Positions 40,942-52,142 are shown, counted from the stretch's first letter. The stretch is 64,000 bases of DNA from Trichomonas vaginalis G3 (GCF_026262505.1 NC_067207.1:5340252-5404251); one strand, 5' to 3'. Notes: generated by a model from the sequence alone, not told the origin. Program-made: numbers and translations.

Positions 40942-43180
40942 ATGCCCCATATAGAATGGATAGAAAGTCTGCTAGAATAAAAGCAGAGTTACAAAGATAT
41001 GGTTGGAGAGTTTCGAAGAATTTTAAATATAGGAAGGGAAGACCCATAAAAGTCTATGACAAACTGGCTGGTCTTCGCTACGAAATGGATTTGGAAACAG
41101 CACGTGCAAATTATCCAAACAGACTAGAGAGGTTAGAAGAAGAACGTCTTATGGACATGCCTTTCGATGTTAGTGAACCTCAAGTTGAAGGACACGACGG
41201 CTTTGCCAGATTCTACTGGAAACATGACGAACAATTGCATCCTTTGAGAAGGAAAAAAGGTAGTGCAGAGGATGGTCATGCTCCCATGGAAAGAACAAGA
41301 TATGCATATGAAAAGTATCGTGAAGTTAGAAGTCAAATTACATCTGGTCGAACCTTTACAGTAAACTTTGACGAAGGAAAGAGAAGGCTTCATGGTGTAC
41401 TTGCTGCCATACAAGACGGAAATAAGAAAGGATACAATCTCAGATTGACCATAACAGATTTGGATGGTCACATTTACTATGCAAATGGCAATGAACAAAC
41501 AGCTGCAAAACTTCTTGACGCTTTCAAGACTACAAAGAGAGAACAAATGTTTGACTCCGACTCAGACATTTTGAATGCAATTGAAGGAATTGCAAGTGTC
41601 AAGTTCGAATGGTACCAACCTAACCCTCAAGCAGTCAGACAACATGCTGGATACTTCCCGTTCATAAATAAGTCTGACATTGACTTGACAAGGTATGGAA
41701 TTTACAATTCAATTGAAACAATTGTCAATGAACCTTGCATTCTTACATGTCTCAGGAACTCTGGTCTTGTTACAGATGAGAAGATGAAGTATCTTGAGTC
41801 ATGTGTGAAGACAAGGTACATTCTCAGAGGTCAATTGGCAAAAATTGCACCGTTGGCAAATGTCAATATCCGAGTCAACATACCTACAGCTAAAGGTTCT
41901 TCACATGACGACTATGTTGTTGATTCAATTTACCATGGTTGAAGATTGCAATGTCCACAACCACTTCATGCTGAACGAAAGTCTTACAAACCATTGTTCG
42001 GAAAAGGCAAGTGCAACATTGTCAGAGCTGTAAACATTCTTTTCGAGAAAGGTTTGTTGGAACCAATTCCAGATGACAAGCTGACAGAAACTTTTGTACC
42101 AAAAGACGAAACAAACTTTTCATTGTTAGGCAAGACCAAAAGTTGTTCCAGACAAAGTTCTAGTACAAAAGAAGTACACAATTCCAAAAGGAGTTGGATT
42201 GTTCGGATACCAACCTGAACCAGAAGAACTTCCAATGAGGTTGCAAGAACTTCAAGATGCTATAAACAAACTTCCATTGAGACATCCAATTGACGTCAAA
42301 TTGTATTGGAGAGCATCTGAGTTAGGTCAGAAGGTTTTATATGAAACAGGTTGCTTCGACGATGTTTATGAGATAACAGGAGAAGTTTCTCAGAAGATAA
42401 GAGACTCACTTGAATTTCCACAAACTGGACCAATTGGTTGCGACAAGTTCGACTCAGATGAAAAGAATATATACTATGTCGACCTTAACGCTGCATACAT
42501 GAGGTTTGTCAATATATTCCGACTGGAATTCCAAACGAAGATGTGAGTTCCCGGGAAGGAACTATACAGTTGGAAAAGTCATACAACAACTGTATGATAT
42601 TAGGAAAGCTTCAAACCCCAAACTTGCAATGACACTCAAATTGCTTATGAATTCGACATGGGGATATTCCATTAAAAACCTCAAGAGATGAAGAGTAAAC
42701 ATTATGAGAAGGTCGACAACTTTGTTGAAAGGTTTTCTCCTTTTGTTTTGAAGTACGAATTCACTCAAGGTCAAAGTGGCTTAGTAACCACATTAAAACC
42801 TATTGTCGAACATTGGTCTTACCCTCAGTTCGCAAAGGCAGTCCTTGACAACTACAACAAATTCTTCTCCGAAGTCAAATCGAAAGTTGTGGTTACTATG
42901 AGAAATTGACGCACTCATGACGAAACGAAGAAGGATACAACAAACTCATTGAAATGGGAATGGTCGGTGAAAAATGGGCTGTTTTAAGCTAGATAAAGGT
43001 ATTTTCTGAAGTTCATGTCCTCTCCAAGCGTAAGTACTGGGCATACTTGAAGACGGCACAGAAATAAAACATTGCATGAAATAAAAAATTTATTTGAAAT
43101 GTACGCTGAGTTTGTTGGAGAAGACCGTTGGGAAACTTGTTTGTTAGATGAGAAATATGAAATGGCATACTATTTTTAAA
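40942..43180 (+). pseudogene. Degenerate protein-primed DNA polymerase B
   Basis: Replicates Polinton DNA from a terminal protein. The first frame (40956-41942) encodes the N-terminal domain (YFPFINKSDIDLTRYGIYNSI). Later fragments in several frames carry palm motif A (YYVDLNAAYM, about 42475) and motif B (KLLMNSTWGYS, about 42640). Motif C (DTD type) was not found. The gene spans only about 2.2 kb, roughly two-thirds of the expected size, so there are deletions as well as frameshifts. The TTTTTA-spaced ATG at 40942 is itself out of frame with the first long frame. It cannot encode an active enzyme. Confidence 0.8.
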
Positions 43181-43204
43181 ACAATATATTTTTACATATA
43201 TTAA

Positions 43205-44065
43205 ATGCTTCAGGTTGAAAAACAAAGAACAAAAAGTAGCAGATACAAAACCGTTAGACTATATCTTTACAAATGCTGGTAGGACAATATCAGATGAAGA
43301 AATTTCATCCCGAGCATACAGGTTTGACTATCCAATTCGTTGGCTTCAAAGTCCTTCAGATGCAAAGGCAATAGGATTTAGAAGAGTTTTTTTTTCAAAT
43401 AGACTAACGCATTTATGTTCGCAGTATATTTTCATGGGCAGTATAAAAGGTTCTGATGGTCTAATAGACAAATTTGACGAAATGAGAATCTTTACAGTTC
43501 GTTCAGACGAAAGTCTTGAGAAAACTCTAAATGACTTTCAAACTCAAATGAACAAATATTATTGGGAATTCAAGAAAAATACGACTCTTTACTAAATGGA
43601 ACATACTATCTGAAACTAGAATATGACAAGATGAACTCCACCGTTTCATTTCAAAAGATTGAAATTAACCCTCCAAGAGATACAGAGTTTTTATTTTGGG
43701 AAGTAGACAAACGTTCTTGGGCACAATTTCTTCGGTTACTAAACCAGAACGAACCATTACCACCAGATGGTCCATTTAAATTTATACTTCCACAGCAGAT
43801 TTGACAGTTTATAGAAACGTGTTTGACCCTCAAAATGTTATGTGTCATGCAAGTTTCAGTTCAAGCAACAATAGTTTTCTATGTATTGGTAAGGGACTTT
43901 TATGACTTTGCTTCTAAATTCTACGAACCACCTAGTAACAGTTTCTCTGACTTTCAAGTTTGGTTCACAACAAATGGTGTGCAACATATTATTCCATTGT
44001 ACTATGACTTTTATCTCGAATTGTCTTTCATATATAACTACGGAAAAGTGCTGAAAAAGTATTGA
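43205..44065 (+). pseudogene. Maverick unknown protein, multiply frameshifted (copy 2)
   Basis: A paralogue of 36204-37010, in opposite orientation. TKPLDYIFTNAGR, YRFDYPIRWLQ and AIGFRRVFF are shared. The ATG at 43205 follows a TTTTTA motif but shifts frame within about ten codons. Further frame changes occur near 43570, 43810 and 43890. The end (FQVWFTTNGVQHIIPLYYDFYLEL) matches sequence hidden in a third frame of copy 1. Confidence 0.75.
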
Positions 44066-44080
44066 AAAATACTTTTAGGT

Positions 44081-44400
44081 GAAGAGGTGAGATCTCACCT
44101 GTTTTTTCACCTTTTTTCTCACCTCTTGAATTTTCATGAATTTTATACAGAAAACATAGCACAAAAATAATGTTTAGGGTAGAAGGTGAGATCTCACCTG
44201 TTTTTTCACCTTTTTTCTCACCCGTTGAATTTTGTATTATTCTTCACAAAATGCTTGTTTTGAGGTCGAGCCACTTTTGGCTCCACCGTATTCTTTCAAC
44301 CAAAACTCATGAATTCAGCAAAAATATAATTTAGGGTAGAAGGTTAGATCTAACCTCTTTTCTACCCTCATTTCTACCCTCTTGAATTTTCATGAATTTT
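44081..44400. repeat. Three tandem palindrome units
   Basis: Perfect 14-bp palindromes GGTGAGATCTCACC at 44086-44099 and 44185-44198, and GGTTAGATCTAACC at 44342-44355. Each is followed by TTTCACC or TTCTACC half-repeats, which in units 1 and 3 pair with matching sequence before the palindrome. TTGAATTTTCATGAATTTT recurs after units 1 and 3. Confidence 0.9.
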
Positions 44401-44459
44401 CCCGAAATAAAAATAAAGTTAGTTTTTTAAAAAATATTTTTTATTTTTATTGTAAGAAC

Positions 44460-45005
44460 ATGTTAGCAAACAGCACCAAACTCTTTAGTCATGAATCCAA
44501 CATCTATGTTAGTAGAGATGAAAAGCTTCATTCTTCTTCATATACTTTCGAAACAGAAATCCAGAAGATAAAGCAAGAACTTTTAACAAGTAATTTAGAC
44601 TGTAGTGCGAAAGATGAAACAAATGAACAGTATCTTTATGAAATGCAGGACCTCATCGACCATTTACCCAAATTGCCTGAAATTCAGCAACAAAAGCTCA
44701 CTATTCCTGAATTCGACGAAATAGAAGTCAAAGCAACTGACTCAGTAGAAATAAAGAAGTTCATACGAAAGGTAAACTATGAGTTTCTAGGATTTCATTG
44801 CAACCATAAGGTTATGGACAAAGATTGCGACATGGTATATAAAATGTTTCTGACATATATAAATCTGGGGAGTTTAAGACCTACGATCAACTTTGTTTCG
44901 TTAGTTGCAAAATGTGTATGGCAGATAAGAGATAAAGATAGAAGAGGTAAGGTATGGAATGAACAAATAAGACCCGCTATGTTTGAGATGAAGAGAAGCA
45001 ATTGA
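44460..45005 (+). CDS. Hypothetical Maverick protein, 181 aa, 3' end probably frameshifted
   Basis: ATG 44460 lies 11 nt after a TTTTTA. The N-terminal 90 residues are charged and helical. The C-terminal part (VNYEFLGFHCNHKVMDKDCDMVYKMFLTYIN, then FVSLVAKCVWQIRDKDRRGKVW) has His/Cys residues that could bind metal. After the TGA at 45003-45005, coding-like sequence continues in another frame (ALVVLAGKVSEYNAKN), so the gene probably lost its end. No family is recognised. Confidence 0.5.
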   Translation: MLANSTKLFSHESNIYVSRDEKLHSSSYTFETEIQKIKQELLTSNLDCSAKDETNEQYLYEMQDLIDHLPKLPEIQQQKLTIPEFDEIEVKATDSVEIKKFIRKVNYEFLGFHCNHKVMDKDCDMVYKMFLTYINLGSLRPTINFVSLVAKCVWQIRDKDRRGKVWNEQIRPAMFEMKRSN

Positions 45006-45152
45006 CGCTTTAGTTGTTTTAGCTGGTAAGGTTTCAGAATATAACGCAAAGAATGAATCCGCAATGTTTCTAAATGTAAAGCAGCAATGAGGAGATATAA
45101 CTACTCCGTCAAAGAGATAGAACGTATGAGAAAACGATATGCAGACTTAAAG

Positions 45153-45795
45153 AAAGATATGTCAAACATTCAGTTTTGAAACAGTTGGAAAGATAGACAA
45201 TGACACCAAAGTGGTTAGAATAGGTGATTTAAACGTAAGATACTCAAAGAGAATACAACAAATATTCTTTGTCAGACATTTTATCTCCATTTGAAAAGAA
45301 ACAAACCACTGGGTTAAAATTGCTTCTACTCAGAAAATTTTTGACAAGAATCCTGAGCTTATGATATCGGTAAAATTCTATGGAACTGCAGCATATCTTA
45401 TAGACAAAAGTCTTATACCAATAGTTTTTGTTATGGTTAGACCCAGTTGTTGGATATAACTTCATAACATATGGTTCATTCAATACGGAACGTTGCAGTG
45501 AAGGCTTACTTTACATCGTTCAGAAACCGAAGGACTTCAATACAAAAAGATATAAGATAGGAAGAACATATAATATAACTCTAAGATATGACAGTACAGT
45601 CAATAGAGTCAAGGTTGTGTTGGTTAATGATATGAGAGCTGCAGAACAGAACTACTTGAAAAGTTTGAGAAAATGTATGGTGCTCCCATAAAAGGTAAAG
45701 AAACGTTTGAAGTAGATGAGATAGATAAAGCTATAAAATTATTTGACGAAGTTGCTGAAATACATGTAAAGCGTTTATTTTTTGGTCTTTTGTGA
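45153..45795 (+). pseudogene. T5orf172/GIY-YIG-like domain gene, frameshifted
   Basis: Several frames carry one protein. The clearest part (45485-45795) reads GLLYIVQKPKDFNTKRYKIG followed by RTYN, then an AEQNYL segment and, after a shift near 45675, GKETFEVDEIDKAIKLFDEV. This is the order of the T5orf172 domain, related to GIY-YIG nucleases and often found with KilA-N/Bro proteins in large DNA viruses. KilA-N genes follow directly. It is too broken to be functional. Confidence 0.5.
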
Positions 45796-45859
45796 AAGTC
45801 AGAAAATAACGCTAATTTTTTATAAAATATTTTTTTTTATTTTGTATGTAAAGACAGAT

Positions 45860-46334
45860 ATGTCAAAACAGAGAACACAACAACAGTTATAGTCCATGAA
45901 GCTATAAATGAAGAATATGAGTACATACAGTTTAACAACAACTCCGTCTCATTCGTTCGGTCAAAGACGATATGTACCAAATGCAAAGTATTTTGACAGC
46001 ATGTTTTGCTCCAGACACTAAACACGCAGACGACTGGTTCAAAAACCAAAGCACACAAGAACTTTTGAGTGAAGCACAGCGAGACCGACTTTTTTCTGAA
46101 AACAGTGAAGAACAGCGAGACCGACTTCCTTCGGGGTCGCCTAAAACTCATGAAAACAGTGAAATTTCTCTAGACCGACTTTTATCGGCCTTGCATAAAA
46201 CACATGAAAATCGTAAAAATTTGCCAATAAATTTAAGAGGTTGGTATGTACATAGACTTCTTGTAAATGCAGTTGCAATGTGGGCTTCTCCTCGTTATGC
46301 ATGGCATGTTTACATGATGTTAGATGAACTATAA
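45860..46334 (+). pseudogene. KilA-N domain protein gene, copy 1, frameshifted
   Basis: The TTTTTA motif precedes ATG 45860 by 21 nt. The frame breaks within ten codons, resumes (NEEYEYIQ, VKDDMYQMQSI) and then gives a KilA-N core: ADDWFKNQSTQELL followed by LRGWYVHRLLVNAVAMWASPRYAWHVYMM. A low-complexity insert of repeated QRDRL/KTHENS units splits the domain. KilA-N is a DNA-binding domain of phages and large DNA viruses. Confidence 0.75.
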
Positions 46335-46404
46335 TTTTTAGGGCATGTGTCAAACCGTTGAGTTTTCACAAAATTTAAAAAATAACGTTTACCATGTAAA
46401 ACGT

Positions 46405-46500
46405 TTATAAAATAACTGGGGTAGAAAAGAGGGTAGAAAGGAGGTTAGATCTAACCTTCTACCCTAAATTATATTTTTATTGAATTCAGCACAAAAATCA
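46405..46500 (-). repeat. Inverted fourth copy of the palindrome unit
   Basis: GGTTAGATCTAACC at 46443-46456 with flanking GGGTAGAAA and TTCTACCCTAAATTATATTTTTAT is the reverse complement of unit 3 (44320-44385), so the region 44.4-46.4 kb is bracketed by inverted copies. Confidence 0.85.
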
Positions 46501-46575
46501 TGAGTTTCCTTAAGACAGAAAAAATAAAGTTAGTTTTATTTTTATTTATTTTTTATTTTGTATGTAAAGACAGAT

Positions 46576-47395
46576 ATGTCAACAACAGAGAACACAACAA
46601 CAGTTATAGTCCATGAAGCTATAAATGAAGAATACGAGTACATACAGTATAACAAACAGTTACGTCTCATTCGTTCGGTCAAAGACGATATGTACCAAAT
46701 GCAAAGTATTTGAACGCTCTTCGTTCTACAAAGCAAGCATATCATTGGTTTGAAAACCAACAGACAAAAGAACTTTTAGAAGAATTTCCTCATATGTTTG
46801 CTTCCCTCGGAAAACCGAGGGAAGAGATTCCATTCGAAAATCGCAAGAATTTGGCTCCTTGTTTGAAAGGATATTATGTTCATAGACTTTTAGTAAATGC
46901 CGTAGCAATGTGGGCTTCACCTCGTTATGCTTGTTATATTTTCATGATGTTAGATGAAATTCATAGACAAGAACGTGAAGATATGGAAAAGAAAACTTCA
47001 TGCAAAAGATGAAGTCATTGAAGCAAAAGACAAAAATTCAGAAAAGAATACCACGTTCGGTACCAAAAGGAAAGGAAAGAACTATAAGTATATGATTTAT
47101 ACTGAAGAGATGGAAAATGAAGAAGACAGAGATATGGTTATGTTGCATTTAGTCAGAAGAACAAAAAAGCTTTTACGACCTTGCTAAGATTTACAAATCT
47201 GACAGAAATTGGTTCTATCGCGAAAACTTACCGATTTCAATGACCCCAAATGAAGATGTGAAACAAATAGTTCAAGATACGTTACCTCAAACACACTATG
47301 ATATTAAAGGTTGTACAATTCTTACCTTCAAAGAAGATTTGCCATTGTTAAAGGAAAAAAAAGAGTATTTTGACAACTTCAAACAAGCAGAGTAA
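46576..47395 (+). pseudogene. KilA-N domain protein gene, copy 2, frameshifted
   Basis: ATG 46576 encodes about 45 residues nearly identical to copy 1, then a TGA at the same place where the KilA-N core begins. The core (AYHWFENQQTKELLEEF, then LKGYYVHRLLVNAVAMWASPRYACYIFMMLDEI) is in the next frame. After another shift near 46990 a Lys-rich linker leads to a C-terminal domain (YKYMIYTEEMENEEDRDMVM). It ends, after one more shift near 47170, in DIKGCTILTFKEDLPLL and the stop at 47393-47395. Copies 1 and 2 are tandem duplicates. Confidence 0.75.
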
Positions 47396-47399
47396 ATGA

Positions 47400-48265
47400 A
47401 CTCTTTATTTTTACGCTTGACTTTTTACAATTTGAACTTTGTTCGCGTAGATATGAATTCTGAAAGAAGTATGAGGGTCTTGTATGACTTTATACTTCTC
47501 CCATAGTTCATGTCTGTCAAACTTACCTGCCATGGACTCTTTCATAAGTTCCATGAAATCGTCTTCGGCAATCCGGGGAAAAGTATAATGTCAGTCAGTA
47601 TTCTTTTACATCCTTACTTAAACTCTTTGCTGTCTGTACACATATTACGACTGAAATGTTAAAGTGTCTGAGCTTCTAAGAATTCGACACATATCTTGTT
47701 CTCTATTCTTAAGCAAGGATGAGAAGCAAAGTCATCTAAGATAAGAAGACATCTATGAGGGTAAGTCTTCCAATCGTAAGATTGCAATTTCTTCGAAATG
47801 TATTCTATCTCTTTCTGTTTGTTTCTGAAGTGTTTTTCTCTAATATTCTCTGCATTTCCTCATTTGGGTCTTTAAACTTAGAATTTATATACTCATTTAT
47901 AGCATGTACTTCAAAACTCTTCTTTGGTACTTCTTTATCCAATCTAACAACTCAGTATCTTTATACATACTAACTTAGACTTCTTTATAATATCTTTGAA
48001 CGAATTGACGGTTTGGTCAAATTGACCAGAAGTACTACAAATAACAACTAACTCATAGAATGGGTTCTTCTCATCTTAGTTCTTGTTGTTGTGCAGCCAT
48101 TTTAAAGATAAGTGAAAGTCTTACCCGACCCAGGTGGTGCAATTAGACCTGTTATACCATTTGAGCAAATAAGACTTGTCATGTATAGGCTTTATCTGAG
48201 CATTTTCTAACTTCCTCTTGTTCTTGTTTAAAACATTCTCAAATTTCTTGTCAATGTCAAGCAAA
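47400..48265 (-). pseudogene. Degenerate FtsK/A32-type packaging ATPase
   Basis: On the minus strand, NGITGLIAPPGSGKTF (about 48165-48118) is a Walker A motif and CLLILDDFASHP (about 47752-47718) a Walker B motif, correctly ordered and spaced. The rest is broken by stops and shifts. In Polintons this ATPase pumps the genome into capsids. Confidence 0.7.
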
Positions 48266-48315
48266 CTTTTTTTCTAAATATTTTTAGAAAAATTAAAATT
48301 TTTATCTTTTAGAAA

Positions 48316-48768
48316 ATGTCTAGCGATTTCGCTATCTATATTCGAGACAAGCTTTTCGACAGCAAAACATCTGTCGACCATAAAATCTTACATAGTGTAA
48401 ACAAGAAAGGTGAATTTGTTCTAAAGTTCTGTTTCTGGGAATATGACAAGAACCATAAAACATTAAGCAGAGCAGTCTTAAAATTTGTCAATGACAGACT
48501 TGTTGACAGAGATGACGCCTCTTGAGAGATGAAGTCCAACAAAACTTCTTAGAATGCAAAGAAGACACATGCGCTGTTCTTGAAGATGAAATAGAAAACA
48601 GAATAGATGAGCTATTAAAGGACAAAGAACTTTTACATAAATATGGTTGCGCCAAATTTGACATAATCCACCAGAGAAGAAGAAGAAGAGAAGAAAGAAA
48701 GAAAAGAAAGTAGAAGAGAGAAGAAAGAACCTGAACCAGTTCCAGAGAAGGGGAGATATGACATGTAA
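48316..48768 (+). pseudogene. Hypothetical charged Maverick protein, frameshifted
   Basis: ATG 48316 follows a TTTTTA by 12 nt. The first 69 codons (FAIYIRDKLFDSKTSVDHKI and onward) stop at 48525. The coding-like sequence continues in the next frame (RDEVQQNFLECKEDT, a predicted coiled coil) and, after a second change in an AGAAG-rich tract, ends EPEPVPEKGRYDM at 48768. No family is recognised. Confidence 0.55.
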
Positions 48769-48784
48769 AAATAAAATTTTATTT

Positions 48785-49204
48785 TTAGAACATTTCTGGG
48801 TCAATGTCAATGTTCTCTTCCTCTTTAGGAGCAAACACTGGCTTAGACTCTAAAATCTTTTTACCCAATTTACCTTGAACTTCAACTATCTTAGACTCAT
48901 AATATTCATAGTCGTCTGCTTTCTTTGGTTCATAAGGTATAACAAGTTTGTATGCTTTGCCTTCTTTAAGGTTTGAAAACCTTCTGTCAAAACTTTCTTT
49001 GACTGTTAACAAACCTTCTATGTCTAAGTCTTCAAATTTCGCACCATTTTTAGTCACAATCGCAAACTTAACTGGTTCGATGTTCCAAACTTTGCTGAAT
49101 GAAGACTTTTCAAAAGGTAGAAGTAAACATTCAAATATGTGAATGGGTTCTAGTTCTTCTTTAAGTCCTGACATGTACTTATTTACTGAGATGAATTTTG
49201 CCAT
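48785..49204 (-). CDS. Hypothetical Maverick protein, 139 aa
   Basis: ATG 49204 is used because the longer frame upstream has no ATG and a TTTTTA motif lies 14 nt before it. The product begins MAKFISVNKYMSGLKEE and has mixed alpha/beta composition and an acidic tail (KEEENIDIDPEMF). Its position next to the helicase suggests a replication accessory role (a single-strand binding protein would have this size), but no motif supports this. It is intact. Confidence 0.5.
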   Translation of the reverse strand: MAKFISVNKYMSGLKEELEPIHIFECLLLPFEKSSFSKVWNIEPVKFAIVTKNGAKFEDLDIEGLLTVKESFDRRFSNLKEGKAYKLVIPYEPKKADDYEYYESKIVEVQGKLGKKILESKPVFAPKEEENIDIDPEMF

Positions 49205-49259
49205 CTTTTCTATCGGATAAAAAAATATTTTTTTTTTAAATTTACTCATAAAAATTTTT

Positions 49260-50478
49260 TCTTTGTATATACACCATTCTGTACGTCTAAAAGACTTTTG
49301 ACATTTGCCAAGAATGTTCGTTTAGACGCTGTCATATAACCATATTCTTGACAATATTGTTTTATACGAATCGTACAATGACCTTTCATCTAATGACACA
49401 AAGTCAGTTTCATCTATGAACATTCATATACACTCTTGTTTGCTTCTAACAATGTTTGTCTCTCTTCGGTATGTGGAATTTGTCTTGGATTGAACTTAGA
49501 AATATCTAATGTCATAAAATATGAGAACAAGTGGTTGTAAAAGTCAGATGTCAAAGTTTCTGCTAAGTCGTCAAAATATTCTGTATCTTGCATATGAGAA
49601 TTGACGTTCTGACAACTACATATCTTCTGTCAGAACTTTCTAACTTCATCGGAACAGTATTGTTTGAAACCATAATGAAGTTTGCAACATTCTCACAAAC
49701 TCTTGAGTCTTTATACTTTCTTTCAACAACGCCAACTTTGTCTGTTATAAGACTCTTCAAAGCATCTGAGTTCAAAACTTTTGTTGTATCTATACTTTGA
49801 AGTTCATTGCAAACTATAAGTTTCATATTCTCTATTGAGGAGTTAAATTTACCGCAGATGTTTTCTATGTTTGTCATATTCGGGTTCGAATAGCCCTCTA
49901 ACAGTTTGCATAAGATATCTGTAAAGAATGTGTTCTTACCTGTTCCTTGTTTTCCAATTATAATGAGAGCAGTTTCATTTTTAGCACTTGGATGTTGTAA
50001 GATGTTTGCAAACCAACATAAGATATACTCATAGACTCTTTCGTTTCCATTGCATATAATTTCTTTGACATGGTCTAACCAAGCTTCTATAATATTTTCT
50101 TTCCATTCTACTTGTTCATATTTATATCCAGTGAAGATAGAATAGAAGTTTGGAGAAGGTGTATAGAACTTTATACCTCGAACTGAAAAATCTTCTAACT
50201 TTGACAATAAGATATCCCAAGCATCTAACATCTTCATGCCAACTTGTACGACTTTTATTTTCTTAAGTTTCTGTCTACATTCTTGTTCTGAAACTATTGT
50301 TGCTCTTGGTTTGTTAAAGACTTACATCCCATTCTTTCATAACATAACATTCTGGGGCAGAGTCGACATAAATGACTAAACGTTTCAAATTCTCGACTGC
50401 TTTGTTATAGTCTCGAAATGGACACATATTTCTGAATGCTTGGAAGTCATAAAAATCTGAAACATCTATTCTGTACAT
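49260..50478 (-). pseudogene. Degenerate SF3 (D5-like) helicase
   Basis: The central fragment (50237-49563) has Walker A IIGKQGTGKNTF, an acidic B-region (IENMKLIVCNELQ) and SF3 motif C (FIMVSNNTVPMKLESSDRRY). Start ATG 50478 begins MYRIDVSDFYDF and stops after about 54 codons. At least two more shifts separate the N-terminal, helicase and C-terminal parts. D5-type helicases unwind viral DNA at replication forks. Confidence 0.75.
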
Positions 50479-50499
50479 TTTTATAAAAATAAAAAAAAA

Positions 50500-51199
50500 T
50501 ATTTTTTTTATTCTTGACTTTGTTGTTGCATTGTTCCATTTGTTGCATTTGTTGTTCTTGAGCTATTTGTTGTTGAAGTTGTTCTTGTAATACAATACTT
50601 TCACCAGTTGCATCTTCCAATTCGAAACTTTCTGCCGTCATGACAAATACATAGGACATAAAAGTTTTACAGGAACAAAGTTTGCGTCAACTAATGTCAA
50701 CGTTATACTTGCCAAAGTGTTTGAGTTCACTAAGGTTGAAAATTCTGCATTCGGAATGAACAATAGGCAAACCAGCAGAGGAAAGTATTGTTTATACCAT
50801 AAGTATCTTTTGGTCAAATAGTTTCTGTCGACATTCGAATAACACTTTGAAACCTAAGTTTGAAACAATATATAAGATTGGTGTGCTTAATGTCAATGGA
50901 ATAGAACATTCCTTGTATGACACCTTTTCCTGTTATAGGAAACTGTTGGTAGTAAAAAACCAGAAATAAGTTTTGTATTATAGCTCATATCGTTTATAGT
51001 AAACTCAGTCGGACATCCAAACATAATGAAACCTGCTCTAGTTGCAGCACATGTTACACCCGTACTTAAAGTATTAAATAAGTCAACAAAACCTGTTGGT
51101 GGTATATCTGAGTAAGTATCTTCAAAGGAGTATTTTTTACCATTCACAACAATAAAGTCTTCTGGTGTCAAAAGAGCAAAAACAGGCTTTAGTCGTCAT
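50500..51199 (-). pseudogene. Broken Maverick gene of unknown, possibly structural, function
   Basis: ATG 51199 is out of frame with the main fragment (51171-50893; DFIVVNGKKYSFEDTYSDIP, TLSTGVTCAATRAGFIMFG). Further coding-like pieces (SITLTLVDANFVPVKL) and a Gln-rich C terminus (50647-50500; LQEQLQQQIAQEQQMQQ) follow in other frames. The beta-rich pieces and the location among capsid-type genes suggest a structural protein, but I cannot identify it. Confidence 0.45.
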
Positions 51200-51315
51200 T
51201 GTGTTTAAGGTTTAGTTTACAATATCGTCCTGAGGACTTTGTAAGTTTGTTGTTATAGAATTATATGACTCGGGGTTTTAGTCGTAATAGTATAAACCAT
51301 TATATCTTCTGCCAT

Positions 51316-51555
51316 TTATATATATTTAAAAGTTTTTCTGAAAGTGGAGAAAACTTCATCTAAACTTTCACATGGCGTTTCTTGAAGTTCTCTGTCTAAG
51401 AAGTTCAAATATTTTGTAAAGACATAGAACTTTCCTTTGTCTACACGAACAAACAAAACAGGGTCTTTCATATCGTTCAAAAGTGTGTAAAGTCCTTTAC
51501 ATGAAATAAAGTCTATATTATTTTTCTTCAAACATCTTTCAAGAAGTTTTGACAT
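51316..51555 (-). CDS. Small Maverick protein, 79 aa
   Basis: ATG 51555 gives a compact basic protein (MSKLLERCLKKNNIDFISCKG, then FRKTFKYI at the end) with two Cys and mixed alpha/beta prediction. It is intact, lies directly downstream of the 52142 gene on the same strand and resembles no family known to me. Confidence 0.5.
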   Translation of the reverse strand: MSKLLERCLKKNNIDFISCKGLYTLLNDMKDPVLFVRVDKGKFYVFTKYLNFLDRELQETPCESLDEVFSTFRKTFKYI

Positions 51556-51575
51556 TTTTACTTAGCAAATAAATT

Positions 51576-52142
51576 TTAATGAAATGTTGTGGTCGTCAAA
51601 TATTTTATAACGTCTGGGAAACTATACTTTAAGTTCAACGTTTCACCTCCTTTCATAACGTATATCTTGTCAATGACATTATATGAAACACCACAGCAAC
51701 TAATGTCGGGTTCTATTTCTTTGATGTTTATATCGTCTGCCTCTGTCAAAAGTTTCAATAGTTCTTTCAAGACTTCATGAGGTGCAATGACATATGAGTT
51801 CACTTTTACAGGGTTGTGTTCGACCAAGTTTAACATTATACTTAAAGCTTGACAAATCTTCTCCTGAGTTTGAAGTTTGTCTTTCAGTTGTTGGTAGTCG
51901 TTTCGAATATCTGCAACAGAACTTAAGTCTCTGCTAACTTCAGGATATGTTGGTTGTTCTTTTACAGGAACAATTGTTATACCATCTTCGTCCTCGTATG
52001 GTTTCCCCACTTCAACATCTCTGTCTTTGACATTGACAACAACACTTTGACTGTTTGTTTGAGTTGGTGAATTTAACTTCACATCTGCCACCGCCATTAA
52101 ACCTTTTGAAACACTTACGCTTCTATTTTTCGGAAATGACAT
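51576..52142 (-). CDS. Hypothetical Maverick protein, 188 aa
   Basis: ATG 52142 is chosen; the frame extends upstream but would collide with the divergent gene's start, and a TTTTTA lies 12 nt before this ATG. The N terminus is basic and Ser/Val-rich, the centre has a predicted helix (IRNDYQQLKDKLQTQEKICQAL), and the C-terminal part is hydrophobic with a CC pair. Intact; no family recognised. It shares an 18-bp divergent promoter with the 52161 gene. Confidence 0.5.
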   Translation of the reverse strand: MSFPKNRSVSVSKGLMAVADVKLNSPTQTNSQSVVVNVKDRDVEVGKPYEDEDGITIVPVKEQPTYPEVSRDLSSVADIRNDYQQLKDKLQTQEKICQALSIMLNLVEHNPVKVNSYVIAPHEVLKELLKLLTEADDINIKEIEPDISCCGVSYNVIDKIYVMKGGETLNLKYSFPDVIKYLTTTTFH

